64,000 nucleotides of DNA from Niastella vici (GTDB taxonomy: Bacteria > Bacteroidota > Bacteroidia > Chitinophagales > Chitinophagaceae): NCBI RefSeq assembly GCF_002077945.1, contig NZ_LVYD01000075.1, positions 1-64,000 on the forward strand, written 5' to 3'. The translations under genes were made by a program, and so were the position numbers. Shown here one piece after another: positions 36,588 through 45,390 of this stretch. A model generated the notes under the pieces. That model was not told where the DNA came from, did no database searches, and worked only from the letters and a program-made list of their open reading frames with translations. The stretch's first letter is position 1. Each line of letters starts with the position of its first letter.

Positions 36588-36885
36588 TAGCGCACATATG
36601 GTATTGATGGTGGCCACCGTCCTGTTTGGCCTCGGGCTCATTGGCGTGCTTACCCGCAAGAATGTGGTCTTTATGTTGATCTCGGTGGAGATCATGTTGA
36701 ACGCGGCGGGGCTGGCCTTTGTAGCTGCCGGATCAAAATGGCAACAACCCGATGGACAGGTCATGTTCCTGTTCATTTTGGCCATGGCTGCCGCTGAAGT
36801 ATCGGTGGGGTTGGCGCTGGTGCTGCAAATTTATCATCAGCATAAAACAATGGACGTGGAGGATTTGAAGGAATTGAGAGATTAG
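36580..36885 (+). CDS. nuoK: NADH-quinone oxidoreductase subunit K
   Basis: A 101-residue membrane subunit with three helices. Conserved Glu residues lie in [15 protein letters not shown] and [15 protein letters not shown], which take part in proton transfer. The start MTDSAHM at 36580 is chosen because it gives the standard 100-residue protein; the longer open frame to 36445 runs through nuoJ in another frame and is rejected. Start and nuoJ stop overlap (ATGACTGA), indicating translational coupling. Confidence 0.96.
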   Translation: MTDSAHMVLMVATVLFGLGLIGVLTRKNVVFMLISVEIMLNAAGLAFVAAGSKWQQPDGQVMFLFILAMAAAEVSVGLALVLQIYHQHKTMDVEDLKELRD

Positions 36886-36942
36886 TTTATTATTATTTTT
36901 TTGTACTGAATTGGTAATACTGTGATTAATGATATTGTTTCA

Positions 36943-36993
36943 CGTTGCAGGTTGCAAGTTTCAAGGCCCTGTAACCTGAAACCTGTAACTGAG
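36943..36993. repeat. word-like intergenic hairpin repeat (nuoK-nuoL gap)
   Basis: GTTGCAGGTTGCAAGTTTCA faces TGTAACCTGAAACCTGTAAC around GGCC. Same word family as the element before nuoJ. It lies 15 bases before the nuoL start and might influence nuoL translation. Confidence 0.7.
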
Positions 36994-37007
36994 TCAACTT
37001 ATATACA

Positions 37008-38891
37008 ATGAATCAATTGTTAGCCTATATACCCGCTTTTCCACTAATTGGCTTCCTGATTCTATCCCTGTTTGGTAGAAAATTACCAAAACCAGTGATT
37101 GCAACAATTGGTGCGGGTACGGTATGTATTGCGGCGATCATTACTATTGTGTTGGGCGTTTCATTTTTGCAAACACCGCCTGCCGGTGGAGCCTTCCATC
37201 AATTGTTATGGTCGTGGTTTAAAGTAGGAAAACTGTCAATAGATATCAGTCTGCAGGTAGATGCCTTAACACTCGTCTTTATTTTTATCATCACCTTTGT
37301 GGGGGCCCTCATTCATATTTATTCCACCTTCTTCATGTGGCACGACGGGGACTATGCCCGCTTTTTTGCATCCATGAACCTGTTCGTTTGCGCCATGTTG
37401 TTACTGGTGATGGCCGATAACCTGGTGCTGTTATACCTGGGCTGGGAGGGCGTTGGCTTGTGTAGTTATTTACTCATTGGTTTCTGGTACGAAGTGCCTT
37501 CCAATTGCCGGGCGGCCAATAAAGCATTCCTGATCACCCGTATTGGCGATACAGCGTTGCTCATTGGCTTATTCCTGTTATTCAGGGAACTTGGTACGCT
37601 GAATATACAGGGTATTCTGCAACAGGCGCCTGCTCATTTCACAACGGGAAGCGCCAATATCGTGCTCATCACCATCCTGTTGATGATAGGCGGTATGGGT
37701 AAATCGGCTCAGATGCCGTTGCAAACCTGGCTGCCCGATGCTATGGCCGGTCCATCCCCGGTGAGCGCATTGATACATGCGGCTACTATGGTAACTGCCG
37801 GCGTGTACCTCATTGCGCGCATGCATGGGTTGTTCCAGCTATCGCCGGTGACCATGACCATCGTTGCTATCATTGGCGCCTGCACTTTACTGGTAGCCGG
37901 TTGCAGCGCCCTGGCGCAAACAGATATAAAAAGAATACTGGCTTATTCAACCATCAGCCAGATCGGGTATATGTTCCTGGCATTGGGCGTGGGCGCCTGG
38001 AGTGCCGCCATCTTCCATTTCTTCACCCACGCGTTTTTTAAAGCCCTGTTATTCCTTGCTGCCGGCGTAGTGATTGAAGCCCTGCATCATGAGCATAATA
38101 TTTTTATGATGGGCGGCCTGCGAAAAAGAATGCCCATTGTATTCGTGACATTTTTGGCCGGTGCTGCGGCGCTTAGCGCCCTGCCATTGGTGAGCGCCGG
38201 TTTTTTTAGTAAAGATGCGATCCTTTGGTACAGCTGGAGCGCTGCCAATGGTAATGTCTTCCTGTGGTTGATGGCCCTGGCCGGGGCGTTTATTACCGCT
38301 TTATACAGCACGCGGTTAATGCTGGTCGTATTCTGGGGAGAACCGAAAACGCCTGTGCATGAAGCACCTGCGCAGGGCATGATCATTCCGTTGATCGTGC
38401 TGGCTTTCTTTTCTGTTACTGCCGGTTTTATTGAATGGCCGCATAATATGATGCATCTGACGCTTTTTTCTGATCATGTGCAGAAGGTGTTGCCCGAAAC
38501 AATAATGAAAGCCTACCTGCCATCAGAATGGTTCTTCCAGGCTATTGCGGCATTGGTAACAGGGGCAGGTATTTATCTGGGTTATACTATGTATTATGGT
38601 AAGGCCGGGGTGCGCTGGCAACAATCGCCCGGACTGGCATCTACCCGCGAATTTTTGTTCAGCGGCTGGAAGTTCGATCAGTTGTATAATTTCATTTTCG
38701 TAAAACCTTTTTTGTTCCTTACCCGCATCAACAAGAGTGATGTCATCGATCGCATGTATAATGGCATTGCCCAGGGCTCGTTGCGGCTGAGCAACTGGTT
38801 CTCGGTTTCGCAGAACGGCTCGTTGCGCCTGTATATAGTAGGCGTGCTGGCCGGCATCCTCTTTATTATAACACTTCAACTATTGTTATGA
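37008..38891 (+). CDS. nuoL: NADH-quinone oxidoreductase subunit L
   Basis: A 627-residue antiporter-like proton-pumping subunit with about 16 helices. Key blocks are LVLLYLGWEGVGLCSYLLIG (essential Glu), MPLQTWLPDAMAGPSPVSAL (essential Lys region follows), AYSTISQIGYMFLALGVG and HFFTHAFFKALLFLAAGVVI. The C-terminal ~100 residues hold the lateral helix and last membrane helix. Its stop overlaps the nuoM start (ATGA). Confidence 0.97.
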   Translation: MNQLLAYIPAFPLIGFLILSLFGRKLPKPVIATIGAGTVCIAAIITIVLGVSFLQTPPAGGAFHQLLWSWFKVGKLSIDISLQVDALTLVFIFIITFVGALIHIYSTFFMWHDGDYARFFASMNLFVCAMLLLVMADNLVLLYLGWEGVGLCSYLLIGFWYEVPSNCRAANKAFLITRIGDTALLIGLFLLFRELGTLNIQGILQQAPAHFTTGSANIVLITILLMIGGMGKSAQMPLQTWLPDAMAGPSPVSALIHAATMVTAGVYLIARMHGLFQLSPVTMTIVAIIGACTLLVAGCSALAQTDIKRILAYSTISQIGYMFLALGVGAWSAAIFHFFTHAFFKALLFLAAGVVIEALHHEHNIFMMGGLRKRMPIVFVTFLAGAAALSALPLVSAGFFSKDAILWYSWSAANGNVFLWLMALAGAFITALYSTRLMLVVFWGEPKTPVHEAPAQGMIIPLIVLAFFSVTAGFIEWPHNMMHLTLFSDHVQKVLPETIMKAYLPSEWFFQAIAALVTGAGIYLGYTMYYGKAGVRWQQSPGLASTREFLFSGWKFDQLYNFIFVKPFLFLTRINKSDVIDRMYNGIAQGSLRLSNWFSVSQNGSLRLYIVGVLAGILFIITLQLLL

Positions 38892-40381
38892 TACTGGTTT
38901 TAATGATAGGGATCTTATTGCTGGGCGGTATCGCCTGCTGGCTGGTGGCCCAACGCAGTGCAATGGCGGCGCGGTACGTTGCGCTGATCGCTGTGATCAT
39001 GGCATTTGTTATTCCGCTGGGCTGGTTTATTCAGAATAAGCCAGCTATCACTGGCGCCAACAAATGGTTGGTGCAGTATCAGGCGAACTGGATCCCCGCA
39101 TTCGGTATCAGTTTTCACCTGGCCATGGATGGGCTCAGCTTTCTTTTGATACAGCTAACCTTCCTGCTGGGAGTATTGGCTGTTTTATGTTCGTGGAATG
39201 AGATCAGGGAGCGGTCGGGTTTTTATTTCTTCAATTTGTTGTGGACCCTGGCCGGTATTGCGGGCGTTTTTGTCGCCATGGACCTGTTCCTCTTTTATTT
39301 CTTCTGGGAAGTGATGCTGGTGCCCATGTATTTTTTAATTGCCATCTGGGGCGATTTCAACCGCCGCTATGCCGCGTATAAATTTTTCATTTTTACCCAA
39401 ACCGGCGGACTGCTGATGCTCCTGGCTATTCTGGCCCTGTACTTTATTCATGGCCAGCAAACGGGTAATTATACATTCGATTATTTCGCTTTGTTGAATA
39501 CCACGCTGGGTGGCGCCACCGGCCGGTGGATCATGCTGGGGTTTTTAATTGCTTTTGTGATCAAACTGCCCATGGTGCCCCTGCACAACTGGCTGCCCGA
39601 TGCGCACAGCGAAGCGCCAACAGCGGGTAGTTTAATACTGGCCGGGTTATTATTAAAGACCGGCGCTTATGGCATTTTGCGGTTTGTGTTGCCTCTGTTC
39701 CCCCAGGCTTCGGCTGCTATTGCCTGGTGGGCCATGTTATTAGGCGTGGTGGGCATTGTATACGGCGCCTTGCTGGCCTTTGCACAAACCGATCTTAAAC
39801 GGCTTATTGCCTATACCTCGGTGAGCCATATGGGCTTTGTGTTGCTTGGGGCTTTTGCCTTTAATGAGATCGCTTTACAGGGCGTGGTGATGCAGTTGCT
39901 GACGCACGGTGTTAGTACCGGCGCCTTGTTCGTAATGGCCGGCATGTTGAAAGAAAGATTGCATACCCGCGATATCAATCAAATGGGCGGGTTGTGGACG
40001 GCCATGCCGCAGATGGGCGGCCTGGCGCTGGTGTTTGTAATGGCTTCACTCGGTTTGCCCCTGCTGGGTAATTTTATTGCAGAGTTCCTGATCCTGATGG
40101 GCAGCTTCCCGGTGAACCCGGTATTGACCGTTATTGCCAGTGTGGGGTTGGTGCTGGCGGCATTGTACTCGTTGCGTATTGCGCAGAAAGTATTTATGGG
40201 ACAGTTGCAGGTAGTAAGCGAACGGCCGGCTGATCTCAGTGCCCGCGAATGGATCATTATGGCCTGCCTGACAGCCGCCATTATATGCTTGGGCCTTTAT
40301 CCGCAGCCTGTATTTGATTTGGTTAAAGGAGCATTTTTTGTTACCGGTTACCAGTTGCCAGTTGCCGGGGTTTCAAATTAA
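38888..40381 (+). CDS. nuoM: NADH-quinone oxidoreductase subunit M
   Basis: A 497-residue antiporter-like subunit with about 14 helices. DLFLFYFFWEVMLVPMYFLI holds the essential Glu, LPMVPLHNWLPDAHSEAPTA the pump signature, and LIAYTSVSHMGFVLLGAFAF the helix with functional Lys/His. It starts four bases before the nuoL stop. The last dozen residues (VTGYQLPVAGVSN) are encoded by the left arm of a word-like hairpin repeat, so the natural C-terminus appears to have been replaced or extended by the repeat. Confidence 0.97.
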   Translation: MILVLMIGILLLGGIACWLVAQRSAMAARYVALIAVIMAFVIPLGWFIQNKPAITGANKWLVQYQANWIPAFGISFHLAMDGLSFLLIQLTFLLGVLAVLCSWNEIRERSGFYFFNLLWTLAGIAGVFVAMDLFLFYFFWEVMLVPMYFLIAIWGDFNRRYAAYKFFIFTQTGGLLMLLAILALYFIHGQQTGNYTFDYFALLNTTLGGATGRWIMLGFLIAFVIKLPMVPLHNWLPDAHSEAPTAGSLILAGLLLKTGAYGILRFVLPLFPQASAAIAWWAMLLGVVGIVYGALLAFAQTDLKRLIAYTSVSHMGFVLLGAFAFNEIALQGVVMQLLTHGVSTGALFVMAGMLKERLHTRDINQMGGLWTAMPQMGGLALVFVMASLGLPLLGNFIAEFLILMGSFPVNPVLTVIASVGLVLAALYSLRIAQKVFMGQLQVVSERPADLSAREWIIMACLTAAIICLGLYPQPVFDLVKGAFFVTGYQLPVAGVSN

Positions 40382-40413
40382 TGGCCTGGAAACCGGAAAC
40401 CGGCGCCGGTAAC
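40340..40413. repeat. word-like hairpin repeat overlapping the nuoM 3' end
   Basis: Left arm GTTACCGGTTACCAGTTGCC (starting inside nuoM), loop with TTCAAATTAATGGC, right arm GGAAACCGGAAACCGGCGCC then GGTAAC. The left arm and loop closely match the copy at 49679, including the loop word AAATTAATGGC, showing the two are copies of one element. Confidence 0.75.
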
Positions 40414-40436
40414 ATTCACCATATATCATTCATCTT

Positions 40437-41873
40437 ATGACTTATTTACAATTTCTCGCGCTCCTTCCATTCATGGTACTCGCCATGGCTGCGGTCGTGG
40501 TGATCCTGCTCATTGCATTCCGGGCAAGTCATACCGTAATACAGGTAACCGGCTTCGTTATGATGTGTGGGGTGGTGCTGGCCATGTGGTTTGTGCGCGA
40601 TACCCTGCCACGCGAAATACCGCCTTTGCTCGTGGTTGATGGTATGGCCGCCCTGTTCACCGGGCTCATAATATTTTCAGTACTCGTGGTTGGACTGCTT
40701 TCCTATATTTATTTTGAAGAACGGGAAGAGAACCCCAAAGAATATTATATCCTGCTGTTCCTGGCCACATTGGGTTCTGCTATCCTGACGATCAGCCGGC
40801 ATTTTGTTTCGTTTTTCATTGGGTTGGAATTGCTGAGCGTAAGCCTGTATGCATTGATCGCTTACCTGCGCAACCGCAACAATGCGGTGGAAGCCGGCGT
40901 AAAATACCTGGTGCTGGCGGCTTTGTCGTCTGCCTTCCTGTTGTTCGGCATGGCATTGATATATATGGAAACGGGCAGTATGGAATTCACGGCCATTGCA
41001 AAGGCGCTTGATGCTGGCGGCGCCTCTGTATTGTTTATTATGGGGCTGGGTTTAATAGTAGTGGCGATCGGGTTCAAGCTGGCGCTGGTGCCTTTCCATT
41101 TATGGGCAGCAGATGTTTACCAGGGCGCGCCGGCTCCCGTAACGGCATTTATAGCCACCGTTTCAAAGATCGGGGTGTTTGCCGTGCTGGTACGTTTTGC
41201 GCTGGCCATTCACCTGCAGCAAAATACCCTGGCTGTTACCATCTTTACTGTTATTGCCATTGCCTGTATGATCGTTGGTAATGTACTGGCCCTGATGCAA
41301 CAGAATGTCAAACGCCTGCTGGCGTATTCCTCCATTGCACATTTTGGCTATTTGCTGGTGGCGTTTTTGTCGGGCAATGCCGGTGTAGGCGCCGGTGTTT
41401 TTTACCTGCTGGCCTATTCCATTACCCTGTTAGCGGCATTTGGCATTATAACCCTGTTATCGACCCGCCGCCGCGATGCCGATGAGCTAAGTGGCTATCG
41501 CGGATTATTCTGGCGCAGTCCATTAATGGCTGCCATCTTTACCGTGGCTTTATTTTCACTGGCCGGCATTCCCTTAACGGCTGGCTTTCCTGCCAAATTC
41601 TTTATTCTCACTGCCGGGGTGCAACAGCATATGTGGTTGCTGGCCGTTGTGCTGGTGCTTACCAGTGTGATGGGCCTGTTTTATTACCTGCGTATAATCA
41701 GTACGCTGTTTGCAGCGCCGCCAATAACCCCATTAAAAGAAAGAACACTGCATCCATTCTTTTACTTTGCCACCACCGCCTCGCTGGTAGTGCTGATGGT
41801 TTTGTTGGGATATTTAGGCGTGTATCCCAGCTTTATTGTTGAAAACGTGCGTGAGTTTTTACTTATACATTAA
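40437..41873 (+). CDS. nuoN: NADH-quinone oxidoreductase subunit N
   Basis: A 478-residue antiporter-like subunit, the last of the operon. Helical blocks FFIGLELLSVSLYALIAYLR (essential Glu), LALVPFHLWAADVYQGAPAP and LLAYSSIAHFGYLLVAFLSG identify NuoN. About 14 membrane helices. With NuoL and NuoM it provides three antiporter-like channels, as in canonical 14-subunit complex I. A hairpin follows eight bases after the stop. Confidence 0.97.
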   Translation: MTYLQFLALLPFMVLAMAAVVVILLIAFRASHTVIQVTGFVMMCGVVLAMWFVRDTLPREIPPLLVVDGMAALFTGLIIFSVLVVGLLSYIYFEEREENPKEYYILLFLATLGSAILTISRHFVSFFIGLELLSVSLYALIAYLRNRNNAVEAGVKYLVLAALSSAFLLFGMALIYMETGSMEFTAIAKALDAGGASVLFIMGLGLIVVAIGFKLALVPFHLWAADVYQGAPAPVTAFIATVSKIGVFAVLVRFALAIHLQQNTLAVTIFTVIAIACMIVGNVLALMQQNVKRLLAYSSIAHFGYLLVAFLSGNAGVGAGVFYLLAYSITLLAAFGIITLLSTRRRDADELSGYRGLFWRSPLMAAIFTVALFSLAGIPLTAGFPAKFFILTAGVQQHMWLLAVVLVLTSVMGLFYYLRIISTLFAAPPITPLKERTLHPFFYFATTASLVVLMVLLGYLGVYPSFIVENVREFLLIH

Positions 41874-41880
41874 AGAATAA

Positions 41881-41927
41881 GTTTGTAAGTTTTAACTTAA
41901 TAGCTAGCTAACTCAAAACTTACAAAC
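41881..41927. terminator. hairpin terminator between nuoN and the convergent PKD gene
   Basis: Stem GTTTGTAAGTTTT (41881-41893) with AAAACTTACAAAC (41915-41927), 13 perfect pairs, around a loop that contains the palindrome TAGCTAGCTA. It belongs to the word-like hairpin class (AACTTAC, AAACTCA words) and sits where both convergent transcripts should stop. Confidence 0.65.
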
Positions 41928-41934
41928 TCAAAAA

Positions 41935-44586
41935 CTAACGAACTAAAGTAAAAGCTCCCTTCTTTGTTATTACTTTCCCCTGGTAATCTATGCCCGATAC
42001 CATATACACATAGGTGCCGGTGTCCTGCCTGGTTCCATGAATGGTTCCATCCCAGCCTTTATTATTTTGCGACGTGGTGTACACCAGCTGGCCCCAGCGG
42101 TTGTAGATGGAAAATATGCTCAGTTTTGAAATACCAACCAGTACCGGTTTAAACACATCATTCTTTCCATCGCCATTGGGCGAGAAAGCGTTCGGCATAA
42201 AGATATCTGCATTGGTTTTATACACTTTTACGGTAAAGGCATCTGTACCATAGCAACCTGCTGCGGTGGTGGCAGTAAGGGTATAGGTTATGGAATCAAC
42301 GCTCGACGGAAATGTCGCTACCGGGTTGTTGATAGTTGGGTCGCTCAGCCAGTTAGTGGGGCTCCAGTTGTAGGTAAAAGTAATGCTGTCATTGGCTGTG
42401 GCATTTATTTGCAATGGCTGCCCAACAACTACAGCCGTATCATTGCCTGCATACACAACGATCTTTGGCGTAACAAAAACAACGACCGTATCAGTAACCG
42501 GTTTGGGACAACCGAGGGTGTCGGTCACCGTAATGGTATACGAGGTGCTGGTAGTGGGGTGTGCAACCGGCGTCAACGTGTTGGAACCGGTGAGCGTACT
42601 TACCGGCGACCAGGTGAAATAGGCGGCAACCATAGTGGCATTGAGCGAGGCCTGACTGCCATAACAAATGGTAGTATCGGATCCGGCATATACCTGCGGA
42701 TAGGGTACCACTTTCACTTTCATGGAAGCCTGGTCCTGGCATTTGCCCAAATTGGCCGTCACATGATAGGTAATATCGTTATCGGCATAGGCATTCGGGT
42801 TTTTCACCGTTGTGCTGCTGAGCCCGGTAGCAGGTGACCAAACATATTGCAGGGCGTAGCTCACCGGGTTTAGTGTAAAGCTGTCGGTTTTACAAACTGT
42901 TGTATCGGCGGGTAAGCTTACCGTAATAAAATCAAGGGTGTTCACGGTTATGGAACGGGAGGTTACGCAGGCATTTTGTGTAACTGTAACAGTGTATACG
43001 GTCGTGTCCTTTGGCCATACCAGCGGATTGGCGGTTTTGTCGTATAGGATATTGTAATTGGGCGACCAGCTATACGTAATGCCGCTGCCTGTTACGTTGG
43101 CTATAAGCGGTAAGGTATCGATGGTGCAGATCAGCGTATCGGTAAATGGCAACACCAGGTTGGGTTTGTCGTTGGCGGTAACCGGTTTGCTGATGCTTCC
43201 ACTGCAACCAACACTGCTGCTTACAGTGAGGGAAACAGTGTACGTACCGGGGCTGGAATACGTATACGACGGATTTTGCGTGGCAGCTGTACTATTGTCG
43301 CCAAAACTCCAGCTCCAGCTGTTTACACTGCCATAAGAGGCGCTGGTAGCATCGGTGAACTGAAAGGGCGATTGATAACAGCTGCCCGAGAAGTTGAACG
43401 CGGGCGTAAAGCCGGGATACACTTTCACAGTGGAGGTGGCTGAATCTATACAGCCCCCGGCATTGCTTACTTTCAGCTTAACAGTGTAAGTGCCGGCGGC
43501 AGGGTAGGTGTAGGTAGGTGTAGCAGACGTAGAAACATCCGTGGTGATACCCGGTACACCAAAATCCCAGGAGTACGAAGTGATATTGGAGGCGGTGGAT
43601 TCGTTCTGAAAAGTAAATGTATAATCGTTACAATTGATATAGCTTGTTTTTAAACTGGCGGCCGACAACGTACAGTTGTATACGTAGATCTGTAATTCTT
43701 TTTTTATGGAATCCATCAGCACGCCATTCCGCCATTCTTTCACATACACGGCCACCACATATTCTCCTGTAGTGGAAGGCGCTGTACCCGATAATAAACC
43801 GGTTGCCGCATCAATGGTGACCGAACTGCCCAATGGCGAGGTGCCGCTGTAACCAGCGTTATAAGTTAACTCAGGATACGGTGGACTACCCGGAGCACTG
43901 GAAGAGGTTTGTCCACTCGGGTTGGTAACGTTTAATCCGGGACCAAAACTGTACGAGAGCGAATCGCCATCAGCATCCGTTGCTTTGAAAGGATAACTGA
44001 ACGTGCCATTATAGCAAACGATGGCCGTATCGAGGAACAGGAAATTAGGGCTGCTGTTTTTGTGATAATCCACGCTGTTGATGGTGCCGGGGATCATGCC
44101 GGTGATCGTAATGCCCGAGCTGCCCGAGTTGCTGATGTTGATGATGCCGCTCACCCGCAAGGCATCCTGCACCGCAAGAATATAGCCTGCTGAAATATCA
44201 GGAAGGTCAACTGTATAAACAAACGTGCGCAATTCATAGCAAATGCTGGGCGGATTGCTCATGCATGGACTATAGGTTGTTTTGCTGATGGTATTTATTG
44301 TAGAATAACTGATCGATTTACTGGTGACCAACGCATTGGTGCCTGCATTATAAATACCGAGGTACACAGAGTTCTTTGGACCATTTGTGGTGCAACTAAA
44401 AAACACAGTAACGGTAATGGTATAATTGGAAGTGCCGGACGTAGCACCCACGCCATTGTATTTGTATTCAATATAACCGCCTTTTACGTGCATGGCCACA
44501 ACGGGTTGCGCACACAATAATACAATTAACGACAAAAGCAGTAGCTGTAAGGGTTTTCTAAGGGTTTGTACCGATTTGATTCTCAT
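41935..44586 (-). CDS. large secreted PKD-repeat protein with gliding-motility C-terminal domain (T9SS type B)
   Basis: An approximately 883-residue exported protein (signal peptide to VVAM, about residue 31 from the ATG at 44586; an ATG at 44601 adds five residues). The N-terminal part (KGGYIEYKYNGVG) resembles the domain found at the start of many such surface proteins. Several PKD-type beta-sandwich repeats follow (SYSWDFGVPG, SWSWSFGDNS with PGTYTVSLTV), then Ig-like CDS-rich repeats with the VSLPADTTVCKTDSFTL pattern. The last ~90 residues, FMPNAFSPNGDGKNDVFKPV through YNRWGQLVYTT to FTLVR, are a gliding motility-associated (CHU_C) type B sorting domain for T9SS export. Likely a surface adhesin or matrix protein. 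Confidence 0.9.
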   Translation of the reverse strand: MRIKSVQTLRKPLQLLLLSLIVLLCAQPVVAMHVKGGYIEYKYNGVGATSGTSNYTITVTVFFSCTTNGPKNSVYLGIYNAGTNALVTSKSISYSTINTISKTTYSPCMSNPPSICYELRTFVYTVDLPDISAGYILAVQDALRVSGIINISNSGSSGITITGMIPGTINSVDYHKNSSPNFLFLDTAIVCYNGTFSYPFKATDADGDSLSYSFGPGLNVTNPSGQTSSSAPGSPPYPELTYNAGYSGTSPLGSSVTIDAATGLLSGTAPSTTGEYVVAVYVKEWRNGVLMDSIKKELQIYVYNCTLSAASLKTSYINCNDYTFTFQNESTASNITSYSWDFGVPGITTDVSTSATPTYTYPAAGTYTVKLKVSNAGGCIDSATSTVKVYPGFTPAFNFSGSCYQSPFQFTDATSASYGSVNSWSWSFGDNSTAATQNPSYTYSSPGTYTVSLTVSSSVGCSGSISKPVTANDKPNLVLPFTDTLICTIDTLPLIANVTGSGITYSWSPNYNILYDKTANPLVWPKDTTVYTVTVTQNACVTSRSITVNTLDFITVSLPADTTVCKTDSFTLNPVSYALQYVWSPATGLSSTTVKNPNAYADNDITYHVTANLGKCQDQASMKVKVVPYPQVYAGSDTTICYGSQASLNATMVAAYFTWSPVSTLTGSNTLTPVAHPTTSTSYTITVTDTLGCPKPVTDTVVVFVTPKIVVYAGNDTAVVVGQPLQINATANDSITFTYNWSPTNWLSDPTINNPVATFPSSVDSITYTLTATTAAGCYGTDAFTVKVYKTNADIFMPNAFSPNGDGKNDVFKPVLVGISKLSIFSIYNRWGQLVYTTSQNNKGWDGTIHGTRQDTGTYVYMVSGIDYQGKVITKKGAFTLVR

Positions 44587-44664
44587 AAAAAATCTATGCA
44601 TTCACTTTTTGGTATAATATTGCGTTGTAATTATCTTTTGGTTATTGATCATGCTGAAAAAACA

Positions 44665-45390
44665 ATGGATACGATCAACAAAAATTTATTCCTTTTCTGG
44701 TTATTGATGAGCCTGGCTTTATTGCCTGTGGCTGGTTTTATTATGCATCCGACACGCAGGGTAACTATCCGGTTCCGCCATAAAATAGGTGCCCGCGAAA
44801 TGCAACTGTTCAATGAAACATATACTAACCCGTTTGGAGAACCGATCACCATTACCCGGTTCAAATATTATATCTCACATCTAAGCATTAATGAAAAAGA
44901 GCTATCCTCAAAAACATTTCTGATCAATGAAGCCGATAGTTCATCAAAAACACTGGTGTTCACAACCGGTATTACTTCGCCTCAAACCCTTTCGTTTGTG
45001 ATCGGGGTCGACAGCCTGCTGAATGTAAGCGGTGTGCAAACCGGCGCGTTGGACCCGCTCAACGGACTCTTCTGGACCTGGAACAGCGGTTACATTTTTG
45101 CCAGGATGGAAGGCAAAAGCGATTCGTCACATGCACCCGCTCATTCCGTTAACTGGGATGTTGGTGGTTTCAGATCACCGTACAATGCCAGTCGCAAAAT
45201 TCAGCTCACTATACCCACTGATATAATAAAGGCTGCTGATCCTGTTATAGTCATCGATGCCGATCTGTTGAAATGGTTCAATGCAAAGCATACTATTACC
45301 ATTGCCCAATCACCACTTTGTCATCAGCCCGGTAAACTGGCCATGCAACTGGCCGACAATTATTCAACCATGTTCACCGTAGCCCAATGA
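44665..45390 (+). CDS. MbnP-like copper-associated protein
   Basis: A 241-residue exported protein from the ATG at 44665; the frame is open to 44566 but that start lacks a signal peptide. Residues about 7-26 are the hydrophobic signal. It matches the MbnP family by eye: an opening TIRFRHKIGAREMQLFNETY strand, FGEPITITRFKYYISHLSI, and the signature LNGLFWTWNSGYIFARMEGK with Trp137 and Trp139. Known MbnP proteins bind copper after a partner MauG-like enzyme converts a Trp to kynurenine. Here the partner-like gene follows with a four-base overlap. The His-containing block common before the last strands reads SVNWDVGGF here, so metal binding may differ. Confidence 0.8.
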   Translation: MDTINKNLFLFWLLMSLALLPVAGFIMHPTRRVTIRFRHKIGAREMQLFNETYTNPFGEPITITRFKYYISHLSINEKELSSKTFLINEADSSSKTLVFTTGITSPQTLSFVIGVDSLLNVSGVQTGALDPLNGLFWTWNSGYIFARMEGKSDSSHAPAHSVNWDVGGFRSPYNASRKIQLTIPTDIIKAADPVIVIDADLLKWFNAKHTITIAQSPLCHQPGKLAMQLADNYSTMFTVAQ

